Source: Zarea fungicola (taxonomy: Eukaryota > Ascomycota > Sordariomycetes > Hypocreales > Cordycipitaceae). Taken from it: a stretch of DNA of 64,000 bases. The notes under the pieces are model-generated. The model did not search any database, was not told the origin of the DNA, and was given only the letters and a program-made list of their open reading frames with translations. The position numbers and the translations under genes were made by a program. The first letter of the stretch is position 1. The number at the start of each line of letters is the position of its first letter. Below, in pieces: positions 33,144 through 44,895 of this stretch. The DNA lies in assembly GCA_900169235.1 (NCBI GenBank), contig FWCC01000318.1, positions 1 through 64,000 of the forward strand, in the 5' to 3' direction.

Positions 33144-36060
33144 TTATGCGACTGTGACAGTGGTGGGTGTCGTATCTCCGTTGTGGCTGGTAGCGGGCTC
33201 AAGAGGCTCAAGGCCTTCTACTGGCTCCAATTGTTGTGTTTTTCTTTTGCACTTCTTAGGGGTGCCCTCGTCAGTAACATCACCAGCCATGGAGCTTGGG
33301 CGGTCAGATGTAGGTGTAGTTGGCGAGGAGCCATCGTAGCTCCAGCGGTCATCTGTAGCTCCAGTATATACAGATGAGGTGTGCTTCTTCTTAAAGGAAG
33401 CTGAATCAGAAGCATCCGTATGCTCGTGGTGAGGTGTACTAGGATGGCTATCGCTGTCGACAAGCCGAGCCATCTCGTCAAACGCTGACATTGCCGAATT
33501 CAGTCCATCGCCGAGAAACGACTTGCGCGTAGCAACTTCCCTTTTCTCGCCAGAAATCTCGTGTGACTTGCGGAATTCAAGCTTCTGAAGCCTAGTGTCA
33601 CTTGAGCTAGAGATTTGGGAGAGGCGCATGGTTGTGACAGAGGTAGGTTCCATAATGGAAAACTCGGCATCCAGGAGCTCAGAGTCAGAAATGTCAGAGA
33701 TGTCTTCATCATCACCATCCATGGCAGCATCGCTATCCTCGCCCGTATTGACCGTGGAGTAGTCCACTTCAGTAGTGGGAGTGACCTTGTTTTCCTCTTT
33801 AGTAATCATGATGGTCAAGGCAGCGGGTTTAGTTGACTCGGCGTCGATACTCTCTGGAGCGACAACGGGAGGAGTAGCGTAGGCTTCCTGGTCAGTGTCA
33901 GAGTCCGGATTCACTGCGCGCTTCTCCACATGCAGAGGGGCTGCAGAGACGGTATCAACAAAATCGGTCTCCGATTCGTCAGATACCTTCACAGGGGCGT
34001 TTCCCGGGGAGCTGCCCCTCGTTTTCTCCTCTGCTGCTTGGACAGTAGCAGTCTCGATTTCGGATGTCTCCAGCTTGGTGACGCTGCGAGCGGAAACAAC
34101 AGAGGCGCGGTTGCTCCGTAGAACCTGGCCAAGATCGGAAATGCGGCTCAGTCTAGATTCGTCAATATCGCCAGTGGACTTGATGTCATCGGCACCATCG
34201 ATTGAGACAGCGTCATCGCGCAGATCAGCCTCACTGAAAGCTTGGCGCAGAGGACTCTTCAGGCTGCGGGTGTCTCCACCACCTTCAGTCTTCATGAGAC
34301 GTGAAGTACGGGCAGGGCTTCTGCGAGGTAGAGGTGGAGGTATCCGCTTAGCAATGGTGACAACATTGCCCCTGGCTTGAATCATGCGGGACGCAACGGC
34401 CTGCGTTCTAGCTGGCTGAACAGCAGCAACTTCGTAAATCACAGGCTCCTCATCATCATCATCGTTATCTTCATCTTCAGCTACACCCTGATCCACTTTG
34501 GACAAAATATTAGTAGGCTTCTCCGCCTTGCTCTCGTCGCCTTTCATAATGACAGTTGCCTCCTCAGGTTCCTCAGCAATAGCAGGTGTCTTGGCATACT
34601 CTTGACTAATATGTCTGAGAGATGACATGTCGACAGCTGTGTAGTCCACTATCTGCGAGGCATCGTCCTTGTCCATGGATGGACGTTCGGCTCGCTCGTC
34701 ACTGTGACGGGGACTGGGGTTGGATGACCCGACATCGGTTTGAGCGGCAACGTCGGTCAGCTGGCTTCGAATGGTTCGGTTGGACAGGTGGCTTCCACGG
34801 TTGCTGCGGGCCATTGACTCTATGCTCTGGCGGCTAAACTTGGACAAGGCTGGGCTTTTAGGGCCGACAGCGAAATCAATCTGGCTGCTTGCAGGCCGTA
34901 GGCGACTACCCGCCTCGCGAATTTCAAGACCAGCCATCTCCAAAGCTAGGATGCCAAAAGGATCAGGATCGTCTGATTTTGGAAGACCAAATCGTGGGGA
35001 GGCCGGTGTTGCGGACCTTGGTGTTTCTATCACGGCGTCACCAGGGGCGGGCTGCACAGCAGTCCTTTCGATGACAGCAGCGTCAAAGTCGGTTCTTCCT
35101 TCAGCCATTTTGATGACCTCAAAGAGCGGTTTCGTTTCTTCGACATGGCGGGAAACATTGCCGGCAAGGATGTCCATCTGAGTCACTTGAGAGTTATAGA
35201 AGCGTTCGTTTTCGTTGGCTCTCTCGGTTAGAATGCAGCCATTGAGGTTGACTTCTTGATGCTGGCCACGAGATTTCATATAGGCAAGAACGGTGTTATC
35301 GAGATCTTTCCAGCTAATGCGCTTATCTTCTGCCTGGAGAGGGACAGAAGGCCCGTTGACAAGTCCGACGTCATCGCCGAGTGTGACGCGGGACCGCGTG
35401 ATTGTCTCGAGTGCCGTCAGGTTGCTGATAACGAGGACGCAGTCATAAACATCAACACCAATGATAAAACTCAGAGTCGGAGTGTGAAGCATAATGCCGG
35501 AAGGCGGAGACCATGTGCCGTCCGACTTGCGAGCAATGAGGATGCCGGACCCGCCGGATCCAGTCATCCAGAGACCACTGCGCATGCAAGTAAAAACGGC
35601 AATACCTGCAGCATTTTGGATGACTCGTTTTGGAATCTTTTGTATCGTTTCAGCGGGGGGAGGGGAGGTTTGTGAGGGGTCGGATGTAGAGGGGGATTTG
35701 GAGTCTGACTCGCCGGGGTGCATGTAGCCATCGACTGGGGAGGAAGACGTAGGTTAGCATGCATAGTCGTCGCAAAAAGAAGGACGGGAGGGACCCGTAT
35801 GGCGCGAGGTAAAACGTACCACAGAAAGATTTTAGTATTCGAGCCGCCTTGTCGCATTCTTGGTCCAGAGTGGCAGGCCAAAAGGCCTCTCGTTGGACAC
35901 GGGCACTGTTTGCTTTGGCGGTGTTGATGGCGGCCAAAGGCCTTGGGGGCGCGGAGCCCGATACGGATCTATTGCCCCAGCCGAATAAGCTGCCGCTCTT
36001 TGTGCCACCAGACGACGTCCTCTTGTCCCATGAGGGCAGAAAACTAGAGACGCGCTGCAT
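33144..36060 (-). CDS. SYLF-domain protein (Ysc84/SH3YL1-like) with long disordered tail
   Basis: Two exons, complement(33144..35734, 35820..36060), encode 943 residues. SYLF (DUF500) domains bind phosphoinositides and actin; yeast Ysc84 acts at endocytic actin patches. The domain spans about residues 60-270: DQECDKAARILKSFC, KIPKRVIQNAAGIAVFT, then SGGSGILIARKSDGTWSPPSG and LTLGDDVGL-like sequence. The rest (about 650 residues) is Ser/Asp/Glu/Thr-rich and looks disordered. It has one Arg/Pro patch (RIPPPLPRRSPAR), a plausible SH3-binding site. No SH3 or FYVE domain is visible, unlike yeast Ysc84. The intron (TGTG|GTACGT...CCCAG|TC) joins KSFC to VDGYM in frame. The start at 36060 precedes a Ser/Gly-rich leader. 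Confidence 0.9.
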
Positions 36061-39000
36061 GGCGGCAGCGGGAAGGCGTTTCCGCCGTTGCCTGGTCAGA
36101 AAGTTGCCAGTACGGCAAGGTAGCGATGAGGCGCAAACGAAAAGAGTAGTCGTTGGCAGGCAATGGCCAATGGGTGGGTTGCAGAAGTGCGAGAGAGCTT
36201 CGAGTCGGAGAGATTGTATTAAGTTAAAAATAAAGAGTGGCCATGAGACGATTCGAATAACAAGAGAACGAGATTCAATTACGAATGAAGTGGGTGGCAG
36301 TCGGCCAAGTGCTCACTCAGCAAGTCGTCAGCCGCGGAACCACAGAGCCAGAGAGTGTCGGAAAAAAGAGAGGTCTTGGTAGTATTTTATAAAAATGGTC
36401 AGAATGGGATCGTTTTCTTTAGACGGCGAAGCCATTCACACGGCCCCCTGGCAAACAGGAAAAGCGACGACAGGAGAAGAGTATGGAGGGTAAAGGGAAG
36501 GAGAACAAAGAGGATATTGTAGTTTGATGGTAGTCGGGAGAGGAATCGAGTGAGGCGAAGTATTTGGGGAGTTGGGCGGGAAGCAAAGAATGGGCGATGT
36601 CATTCAACAAGCCGTGTTCTGGGCGCTGGATTCGTAGAGGGTTATAGTGGCTGTAGCGGTGGTGGACCGTCGTGGCGCCTTCAGAGGCATCCTCCGCTGT
36701 ACGTTCTGGGCGAAGAGCACTAACTAATAAACGCAGGGCAGACATCAACGCGCAACACGGACAATGCAATACCGCACAGCTTCTAGTAGTGGGCCTCACT
36801 GGATCCCCTTTGTGGATTTCAAGACTCCAGCAGGGGATCCAGACCGGTTACTCTGGGCTGGGGTGAGCAAGACAGACCTTTGTTTTTCAGGCGTTTGGGT
36901 GCGTGGCGATGGATGCGATGGTGGGTGGCTGCCACCAGACCCTGCCGCCTAAAGTGAACACTAACAAAAAAGCAAAAGTCAAAAGGTTTTTTTTTTGTGT
37001 TTTCGGCGCTAAATACGACACTCCCATGCATCCAGGGGCGGTTTAGCAAATGGCCCTACCTCTGTTTTATCTACCAGTAATCACTGGATTGGGACAAAGC
37101 AGCTTCTGCGACCTGCTGGTGGTTGATGATATGATCTTGATTGATGCAATGACAAGAAAACGTTTGCCTGTGGCTTAGATGGGCGAAGCTGCGTCTTGTG
37201 GCTTTCCAGTGGCGTTTCAGAGCAAGTTCAGCAGCTGCGAGCTCCAGATTTCTCGGTGCTGACTCCGGCTGGCCCTTTTTTTCTCCCTGCAGGAAGACCT
37301 GCACGCCAGCAAGTCCACCACCCTGTACATGTACGGAAGTAATAAATACTGTGTACTCCGTAGGTAGTCATCCCAAGTCCGTCGACTATCCGAGGACCGC
37401 ATTCCGGAGACAAGAAAACGCCACATTGTGCCATCATCACTGTGCAGGACAGAGGCGTTCATTCTTCTCCTCCAGGATTGGCAGTGGGTGAGGGGGGGAG
37501 GTTTCTTCGTATTATTTGATTTAATGTCATGGGCCTTTGTTTTTGTTTCTTATTCGTTTTGTTGCTGCAGCCTCAATGCTGAAGTTGTTGTTTCCACTCT
37601 TGTACGGAGCCAGCGAGTACAATTACCAAGCAATCTCGTCGCGCTCCATTCCAGCACGGTCATTGTCTTTGGCTGCGGGTTGATAGCCAGCAATTTTGTG
37701 ATCCATCTCAAATTTTCGTGCCTCTGTCTTTATTGCTGGCTAGGGATAGAATACACCAAGTCCCATCTTTCTGCTGGCAACCTGCTGCACTCTGGCGTCA
37801 TCTAGTCAGTGAGTTCTTCGTATAAACCGACCAGCCCCGTCACGTCCCTCAGATTCAATGGCGTACATGAACAGTTGGTGTTTGCCCAGCCTGCAAAGGT
37901 ACAGAAGCAGGCTATCGTGTCTAAAAGAAAGAAACCCCACTATGCTGGCCATTTATCTAGAGTAAAGAGACTCCATTCTTCGCTTCTCCTTTCATCGTCT
38001 TCTCCTTGGTCACCACCTACTGCAGGCTATGTAACTTTGCCATCATCTGAACTTTAACTGCAACGGGCAAATCTGTATATGAAAGTTTTTAGTTGACCCA
38101 CGGCCGGCGGATTGCGTTGCAGTTATGCTCTGCTAATAAAGGATGAACATTGATGCAAAGGAATAAAAAGGCAGCAACTTACGGGGCTGTTTACTAGTAT
38201 TGCGCAAACATCATATCTGCAGCTAATGTAAATAATGGCGACAGAATAATGATCTTCCACATGATGCCTTTGAGTAGTTTGCATGTACTCCATAGCGTAC
38301 ATACCACATTTGAGAAGTGTCACTGCGGTGTTAGTCTAAATTAGTTTCATTATCGCTCCTACCCCTCAAGATTCGTCGATCTCGCGACGGGAAAATGGCC
38401 ACTACGGTGGCACAGACCCCCATTTCTGCAAGGTTGCTGCAGGGGGGCAAGGTTTACAAATCGTACACAAAAGCCGGAAAGGCCAATTCCCCTGTTTGGA
38501 GAGTTTTCTCGCATCATTCACTTCTTGGTGCCGCATGAATTAAACGACAGTGACACGGTGGCGCCTGATGGATCCAAGGAGTTGATACCAGTATGGAAAG
38601 AAGTACATAAGCTGCGCCCGCCGTAACGGTCCTGGAAAACGCCAAAGAGTAACTATCTCAAAAACTGCCACACTCTATGAGCTTCCAATTTACTTTTTGC
38701 TTTTGCTTCTTTTTTGGGGGAGGGGCTTTCTTGCTGGGGTTTAAAGCCGACAGGTGTTTTGCTATCCCAGCCCCTGAAATCCAGAAATATGTATCTACTT
38801 GCGACCGCGGTGGCTTTATTTTTTGTGCCTCTTCCAGCTTTTCTCCTCTTTAAGGTGCTAAAAGTGGAGGGTGCTGTTGAGCACGTATCGCCTCACGATT
38901 AAAATGCTGGCGGACGTAAGAGTAATTTCCTTTTGTTGACAATACCAGCCCCAGGAAATTAAAATAGTCGCGGAAATCACGCAAAATTAGAACCATCCAG

Positions 39001-39760
39001 AGGATATTATGCCGGTTCCAGGCTATCGTAGTTTAATTTGCATTATGCCAACTACTAAGTTAACTACTTGCTTCTTAATCATTCGAAAGTCGCTTATTAC
39101 CGCGTCTCAGTATGTGTTGAAGGGCCTCCATCAGGCACCGAAGAGCTTCAAACTATACCGCGTAGTTTAAAACGGAAGCAACAAAACTGGATACACGCAG
39201 TAAAAAGGCAAAAAGAAACATCCCTCAGATGCCATCCTTCTTAGGTCACGTATGAGTATAGGAAAAGCCCGATGCGGGGGTCGAGGCCGCAGCCTTGAGA
39301 TGGGTTTATTTGATCTCTTTTTGTAAGAGTCTCACGCCCCAAGACAACAGACCGCGATTCTCGAGACTCTGTTCGACTCCAACTTCGAAAAGTGGCTCTT
39401 GTAGAGAAGGGCTTGGAAGAGGAGCTGTACAGGCCATTTGCCTTGAGAACGAGCCACAAGCCACTAGCCACTTGCCACCGCAAGTCGCATTGTCGAGAGG
39501 CGTGGGTCAGTCGTAGTATTGATAAAGATCACGTACAGTTGCGGGGCACGGTAATGAGAGGGGCGTCTCTCAGTCGGTATGCTGTTGTGCCTTAAATGTA
39601 TTCAAAAGCTAGCTACAGCTGGGGGAGTGATTCCTCTTTTATACGCAGCAAATCAGGAGGCAGGGAAAAGCATCCCTCTTCTCTACAGTTAACCAGGCAG
39701 TAATTGGTCAATTTTCTGTGTTTCTTTTTCTGATTTTTTTTTTACTCTTATTATCTAGGC
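36061..39760. other. Gene-free interval, left part
   Basis: This includes the leader and promoter of the SYLF gene (purine-rich on the plus strand to about 36550). It also has a TACTCCGTA word at 37354-37362 beside GTACGGAAGTA at 37331-37341. Scattered short frames (longest about 126 codons) do not look like proteins. I see no RNA gene. Confidence 0.5.
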
Positions 39761-39781
39761 TTTATTTGGTTGATGATAATG

Positions 39782-39808
39782 TGGGTGGTGGGTGGTGGGT
39801 GGTGGGTG
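39782..39808 (+). repeat. G-rich tandem repeat with G-quadruplex pattern
   Basis: Four GGG tracts separated by the same 4-nt loop TGGT make a perfect 7-bp tandem repeat (GGGTGGT) and satisfy the usual G3-N1-7 quadruplex pattern. A fifth GGG follows after TGCAT. Confidence 0.85.
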
Positions 39809-40554
39809 CATGGGCCGGTTGGCGGGTACTAGTATCCAGAATGACTCCATCGAAATTGAGGCTCTTGGAACGGCAGGAATGTGAGACTTAAATTCAATAA
39901 CTCGTCAAAAGGTAGGAAACAAGACCATGGTAGTGAAGACGCGACTGGAGGCATTCCAGCAATGACACCTTGTGCTGGTGGGTTGCATTCCGTTGCTCAG
40001 TTGAATATAATAGGCAGGGTACAGAGCTTTAGAGTAAACTACTCAGTAGGCTGGCTTTCACCATGTGGGAAAGTTTGCACATAATATATATACATTGAAA
40101 CTACCAAGTGACCGCAAAAAAGGCTCTGCATCCTAGCGGATGTCTGTCTACTATTGGCCAGGCCGGCAGCCTTGGCTGACAGATGTTGGCAAGACAGTCC
40201 CGCTTTCGTTGAATGGCTCGCATAATTCTTTCCACCAGCATCAAACAGAAAATAAATGATAATCCCTTTTGCAATGCCACCGCCCTTCAATGGTTCTTGG
40301 CCGCCTCCAGGCTGGGACTCCCCGATGTATTCTCCTTCCCCACTAGAGGAACCAGTTGCGCTCTTTGTCTTCTTGGTGCTGTTGGCTATCATCGTGTCTG
40401 TGGCACCGAGTTCGAACAAGTCAGCGCCTTTTGCACCGCTCACAGAAACGACGCCACTAGTTACTAGGCGCCAAACTTCCACCGCCGCCTTATGATCTAG
40501 GGACTTTTTAACACCCTGCAAAGCCCTTAATGTTAGGTAGATGACTATGCGTAG
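39809..40554. other. Non-coding stretch with one weak hydrophobic frame
   Basis: A 79-codon plus-strand frame (40256-40495) is Pro-rich with a hydrophobic centre (ALFVFLVLLAIIVSV), overlapped by a 160-codon minus-strand frame. Neither shows a recognisable family, and the two are mirror products of the same composition. I do not call a gene. Confidence 0.4.
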
Positions 40555-41160
40555 GTATTAACTCCTTTTTTTTTAATTCTTTTAATTCTTTTAATTCTAT
40601 GCCTATAGTGGGGACTAATTAATTAGAATATATATATTTAGAATTAAATAAATAGAATATATTAAAGTAAAAGAATTAATAATAATGCCCTTATAGTACA
40701 AATGTAGGCTATTAATGTCAGACCTCAAAGGGTCCTCTCACTATATAACCTGCTATGAGTTTAGTATAATAGGGCTATCGCGAGGAATAGCGATACACTG
40801 CTCGTAACTATTAAGATAGCCAGCAGGATTCGTGACCACTACGTTCCTCACTGTCATAGTATGCAGCAAGAAGTAGTAAGATATCAGTTGTTGATTGTTC
40901 CTAGCTAGGGACGAGGGCCATAAATAACGGGCCCTGAGGCCGGCCATGCAGAGCGGCAAGGTGCCCGCCCCATACATATTCTCGCCAGCTTCCAAGCTAG
41001 CATGTCAATCACCCCGATCCACGGCTTTTTATTGCAAGCCGTTAACTAAGATTTGCCGTGCGCTATCGATGATAGACCCCTGGAGCCGAACCCATGGCCG
41101 GCAAGCTATACTAGCTGGCGCTAACAATCACATCCTTAATCACTAGATCGTTAGCTCTCA
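40555..41160. mobile_element. AT-rich block and adjoining sequence resembling a degenerate transposon/LTR relic
   Basis: 40555-40715 is extremely AT-rich (long runs of TTAATT, ATATAT, TTAAAT), in sharp contrast to both sides. It starts with a 9-bp unit repeated three times (TTTTAATTC, 40571-40597). This composition is what repeat-induced point mutation leaves in fungal transposons. The next 450 nt begin with TGTCAGACCTC and contain ACTATATAACC, a TATA-like element, in an arrangement resembling a fungal LTR. I could not identify matching ends, a target-site duplication or coding remnants, so the class is unknown. Confidence 0.4.
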
Positions 41161-42575
41161 TCAGCTATTTGTGTATTTGGGGTGTTCAGGGCGTATGGGG
41201 AAAGGTCATCTCCAGTCATCACAAACAGCTTCGACATCTTTCCGTACAGAAGCTCGCCGAAGCCTTTTTGTGAAAAGTAAATTGACCCCGGAATCCATTT
41301 CAAAACAGGTCAACAGGTCAACAAAAAGAAATGGGATACCCTATGACCCGAGTACTGGCAAGTAGAAAGAGTAGATTAATTGGGTTGCAGTAGAGTAAAC
41401 TAGCATCTTTTATTGTTAAGCAGCGGCAATATTTTATTGATATATATATATATATATAGCGTTTTGAAGCTGTAGAATCCTCGACGCTACACTTCCATCT
41501 AAGTGTCGACTCTCGAGGACCTCTGTCGTCTCTGTGCATGGATCCTTTAATCTCGAGACCGAACCAGGTCCACTAATTTACTACGCAAGTATTCATCTTC
41601 AGAGCCATCTCGAAGGATGGAGAAATTACAAAAGCACAAAATTTCTCCTTTACGCCTTTGAATGCTGAAACACTGGCCGCTTTGTCTGCCTTGTTGTCAA
41701 CTAGCTTCCTATTCCTTTTTTGTGGCTACAGAGCGCCTGCACACCACAGTGCAGTTTCAATTTTGCATGTTTTTATTGGCCTCTCCCCAGTTCAATAGAA
41801 ACTTTTGCCCTAGTATAAGTATATTCCTTTTCATACGGCCTCACCGGAATGACCTTCGTTTCGGGAGTTGCTGTGGCACACGAGACAAACTCGCTTCATG
41901 AGCTTTGATGATGTTTGCTTTTTATACTTCTAGCGTGCAGTCTAGGTTCCAGTAACACCTATGCACCTGCAATATTGGACGGGAAACTCATGTAAACGAG
42001 GCTGCCCTTGCCTATCCGTCATGGGTCGATAGCGCAGCCATGCTGCCCACCCTTCTTCTCCTTTGTACTATGCCACGCATGGCGTCGATCCATCCAGGTC
42101 CTAAACCATAAACGACCACTTCACCCTTTCAGTTTAACCAGCGTTCTAAATGTCTTGTTTGCGTCTGTGTCTTTCTATTCTTCGTGTGGCGTTTGTCTCT
42201 TTCGTAGTTGTCCTCAGACGCTGCTGCAGATATAAATGCAGATATAATGCACCACTTCTGCACTCTTTAATATATGATCTCTTATTAGCCAGTATCTTTC
42301 TGCCAGCACGTAAGTCACTCAATATTCTTTTTAGAAACTTTTGTGTTTGGCAACTTGATTTGCTCCCATAGATACGCGCTGAGTCTAAGCTCAATGCAGA
42401 AGTGAATACTCGTGATAAGTTCGCGCAGTATTTAACAGGGCCATGATACAACAATCACACCTTCAACTGCATCCCATGAAACAGAATTCACTGTATTCTT
42501 AGAATCACCATGGCAGGAAAAAAGAGAAAAATAATCTAAAAGTGCCAATCCAAACAAAAGCAGCCGTCTTTACAA
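41161..42575. other. Gene-free interval, right part
   Basis: Contains a (TA)9 microsatellite at 41441-41458 and otherwise unremarkable sequence; the right end is the 3' flank of the F-box gene. No gene seen. Confidence 0.5.
41441..41458. repeat. (TA)9 microsatellite
   Basis: Nine uninterrupted TA dinucleotides in a gene-free region. Confidence 0.95.
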
Positions 42576-44003
42576 CTACGTCGATGCCAGAAGCGGAAAC
42601 TCACCCAACCGCAGGAGATACCTCTCCAATGGCGCCGGGTCGTCTCCCTCCGCCACTGCACCAGACTCAGGCACAAACGACGACGGGCCGGGCTCCGGGT
42701 TCATCTCGTCAAGCGTTGATGTCGGAAATGTACGCGCTTCTTCCTGCGCCCCATCCTCTTCATCGGTCGCCTTGAAGCGCACAGTGCCGACATCATCAGT
42801 AAAGGTGCCCCGCACCATCACAGTCTTGAGCTTGACCAAGTCATGGTGGACAACATGAAACAAGTCCTCCCAAGTCATCATGACCGCAGCAGCGCCGGGA
42901 AGCAGGCTCCGCTGCGCGGAGGATGACTGCACGGCGGCCGTCATATCCCTAAGTTCCAGGTGCTGGAGCGTGCCAGCATGTCGCCGTAGTAACTGTCCAA
43001 CGTCCGTCACGCGGAGGACGCACCGCCGCAGCGTCAACGACTGGAGGTTCGGAAGCAGTGTCTTGGGTAAAAACGCCTGGGTAGTAGGCCACTGCCTCTC
43101 CCGCTCCTGCGGGTCCCCCATCGCCGCCGCGGTGCCATTCTCCAAATCCAGCCGCAGTTCGCGCAGCAGCCAGCCGCCTTCTAGCACGTCTTCCAACTTG
43201 CTCAGCAGCGTCGGGTCCGCGCGCCGCGCCTCGGCCGTGAGCGTCAGGTCCAGCCGCAGGAGCGAGTTGAACAGGTTGGCAATCAGCGGGAGGTAGCTCG
43301 CCTGGTCCATGGCATCGAGCGCAAACGGCGCAATCTTGAGCGCCTGCAGCGGCTGCATATCCGACGCCAGATCAACCAGCATCTCCACTTGCCACCCGCC
43401 CGTCGTGTACGCAAGCTGCTCCGCCAGCTCGCTGTCCGCATCATCGCCGCCATCCGGCGCCAGCGCCGCCAGGTCGAGGCCCATGTCAGCGCGCGACATG
43501 AACGGGAACCGCTCCCACGTGAGCTCCAGCTCCTCGAGCGACTTCAGCCGGCACAGCGCGTCGGACAGCAAATCGACTTTAAGCGGCGCGATGCGCAGTC
43601 GCTCGGCGGAGCTGTAGCCATGTGCGGCCCGGACCGCGTCGCTCATGGGCCACAGCGCCGGCTCCGGGTCCGCCTGCGTCTCGGACCATGCCATTTGCTC
43701 TTCGTCCTCGTAGACGGCGCGCGAGCAGATGCGCACGATACGGATCTGCTTGGCACACTCGGGCCACTGCGACAGGGCATCAAGACGGGTGGCGTTGTCA
43801 CGCCACGGGGCGCCGACAAAAATCTCCCTGGCAAGAAGCACACGCAAGATGCTCGATGTGTAGCGGCAGGTGAGGCGCAGCGAACGGAGATCTTCAATAC
43901 TGAGATGCTTGGCAACATATACATGTAGTTCATGCGGTAGCCTAGCAAATGGACTCAACTGCAGCAAGTCATCGGCCGAGTACAAATCCTCTCCATCATC
44001 CAT
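42576..44003 (-). CDS. F-box protein
   Basis: A single exon encodes 475 residues. F-box proteins are substrate adaptors of SCF ubiquitin ligases, binding Skp1 through the F-box. The box is at about residues 16-60: LSPFARLPHELHVYVAKHLS, then IEDLRSLRLTCRY, matching the L-P-x-E...L-x-x-L-x-x-C-R/K consensus. The remainder has irregular leucine-rich segments (for example LLRLDLTLT, LRELRLDLENG, LQSLTLRRCVLRVTDVG, LQHLELRDM), suggesting a degenerate leucine-rich-repeat solenoid that could recognise a target. The C-terminal 60 residues are acidic and Pro-rich. The ATG at 44003 opens MDDGEDLYSADDL. No paralogue or substrate can be inferred. Confidence 0.87.
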   Translation of the reverse strand: MDDGEDLYSADDLLQLSPFARLPHELHVYVAKHLSIEDLRSLRLTCRYTSSILRVLLAREIFVGAPWRDNATRLDALSQWPECAKQIRIVRICSRAVYEDEEQMAWSETQADPEPALWPMSDAVRAAHGYSSAERLRIAPLKVDLLSDALCRLKSLEELELTWERFPFMSRADMGLDLAALAPDGGDDADSELAEQLAYTTGGWQVEMLVDLASDMQPLQALKIAPFALDAMDQASYLPLIANLFNSLLRLDLTLTAEARRADPTLLSKLEDVLEGGWLLRELRLDLENGTAAAMGDPQERERQWPTTQAFLPKTLLPNLQSLTLRRCVLRVTDVGQLLRRHAGTLQHLELRDMTAAVQSSSAQRSLLPGAAAVMMTWEDLFHVVHHDLVKLKTVMVRGTFTDDVGTVRFKATDEEDGAQEEARTFPTSTLDEMNPEPGPSSFVPESGAVAEGDDPAPLERYLLRLGEFPLLAST

Positions 44004-44586
44004 GGCCTTCTTCGAGTAAGACGCGGACGTGGGGGTAGTGGGGTAGTAAATGCCGTCAGGGAATGCGAGTGAACTGATTTACTGCAGTGCGGTCGGGCGT
44101 CTTATTGCCTCGTATAGAGAAATGTCCAAAAGAAAATTAGAGAAGGTACATAGAGTGTATCAGACTATATAATAGCGGCAGTATGACACGGGCGGGCGGC
44201 GGCTATGAATGGCTTCATCTAGCTTCAATCGCAAAGAGGGCTCATGACCGCGCGGGCAGCTGTGGAGCAGGTGGGTAGGCGGAACGTCAACGCTAACCAG
44301 CTTTGCTGGGGTTCTCGTACGAGATTTGTTAGCAGCCTGTCGATAGGATGCAAGCGCCCAAACGTGCGTGGAGCCGCCACGTAGCGACGGCAACCTCATC
44401 TGCCTCAAAAACTGCCGATTGGGTCCCGAGTACCCATCACTATTGCAGCGCACTGCGGCATTTCCCGTCAGGAGGTGATCTTTTTTGAGTTGTGAGTACA
44501 AACGCTCGCACTGTGACAAGCTCCTCTGTGTGCCGATTGAGCCTTGTCCACACATTCGAGCATCGCACACGGTTATCGCATCCACC
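44004..44586. promoter_or_regulatory. Divergent intergenic region (F-box / small membrane protein)
   Basis: 583 nt between divergent start codons, so probably both promoters. The 144-codon minus-strand frame inside (44160-44594) crosses the start of the small gene and has no family resemblance. Confidence 0.55.
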
Positions 44587-44895
44587 ATGTTCAAGTACGT
44601 TTTCCAATTCCATTGATACGCAGGGAAGTGGTATGCTGAGCTTTTCCGATCAATTCTTTACATTATTTATCCTTTCTAACATGCGCCCCCATCAAGGTCC
44701 TACAAAAACCTCTCTCCCAACGCGAGGTTGGGAGTCGGCGTCGCTGTCTTGGCCTGGGGTACAGCAGGTCTGTACCTCTCTGACCGCGCAGAGGAGAAAT
44801 TCGGCCTCACGCCGACGAAAAAGGATACGGAGGAGCTGCGCCAAATGACACCGCATATTGTCACGGTAGCCAGGGGTGGAAATGAGGGAAAGTAG
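44587..44895 (+). CDS. Small single-span membrane protein, 68 residues
   Basis: Two exons, join(44587..44594, 44697..44895). The first exon is only 8 nt (ATG TTC AA). The 102-nt intron has a GTACGT donor, a CTAAC branch site 15 nt before the acceptor and ATCAAG at its end. The product starts MFKSYKNLSPNARLGVG, has one predicted membrane span (about residues 13-31, GVGVAVLAWGTAGLYLS), and then a charged tail (DRAEEKFGLTPTKKDTEELR). Size, a basic start and a short positively flanked span fit a small mitochondrial inner-membrane protein, but I cannot name the family. The start context TCCACCATGT is good. The gene is easily missed because its ATG exon is so short. Confidence 0.75.

Noticed and set aside
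10504..36060. Possible biosynthetic gene cluster or defence cassette
   Set aside because: The genes are ordinary housekeeping families with no core biosynthetic enzyme, P450 set, NLR or effector logic; no CRISPR or prokaryotic-type system was found.
40039..40521. 160-codon minus-strand frame beside the AT-rich relic
   Set aside because: Gly/Ser/Lys-rich and mirror-like to a plus-strand frame; no transposase, reverse transcriptase or other domain could be recognised.
43389..43928. 179-codon plus-strand frame
   Set aside because: Antisense to the F-box gene; composition explained by that gene's GC-rich codons.
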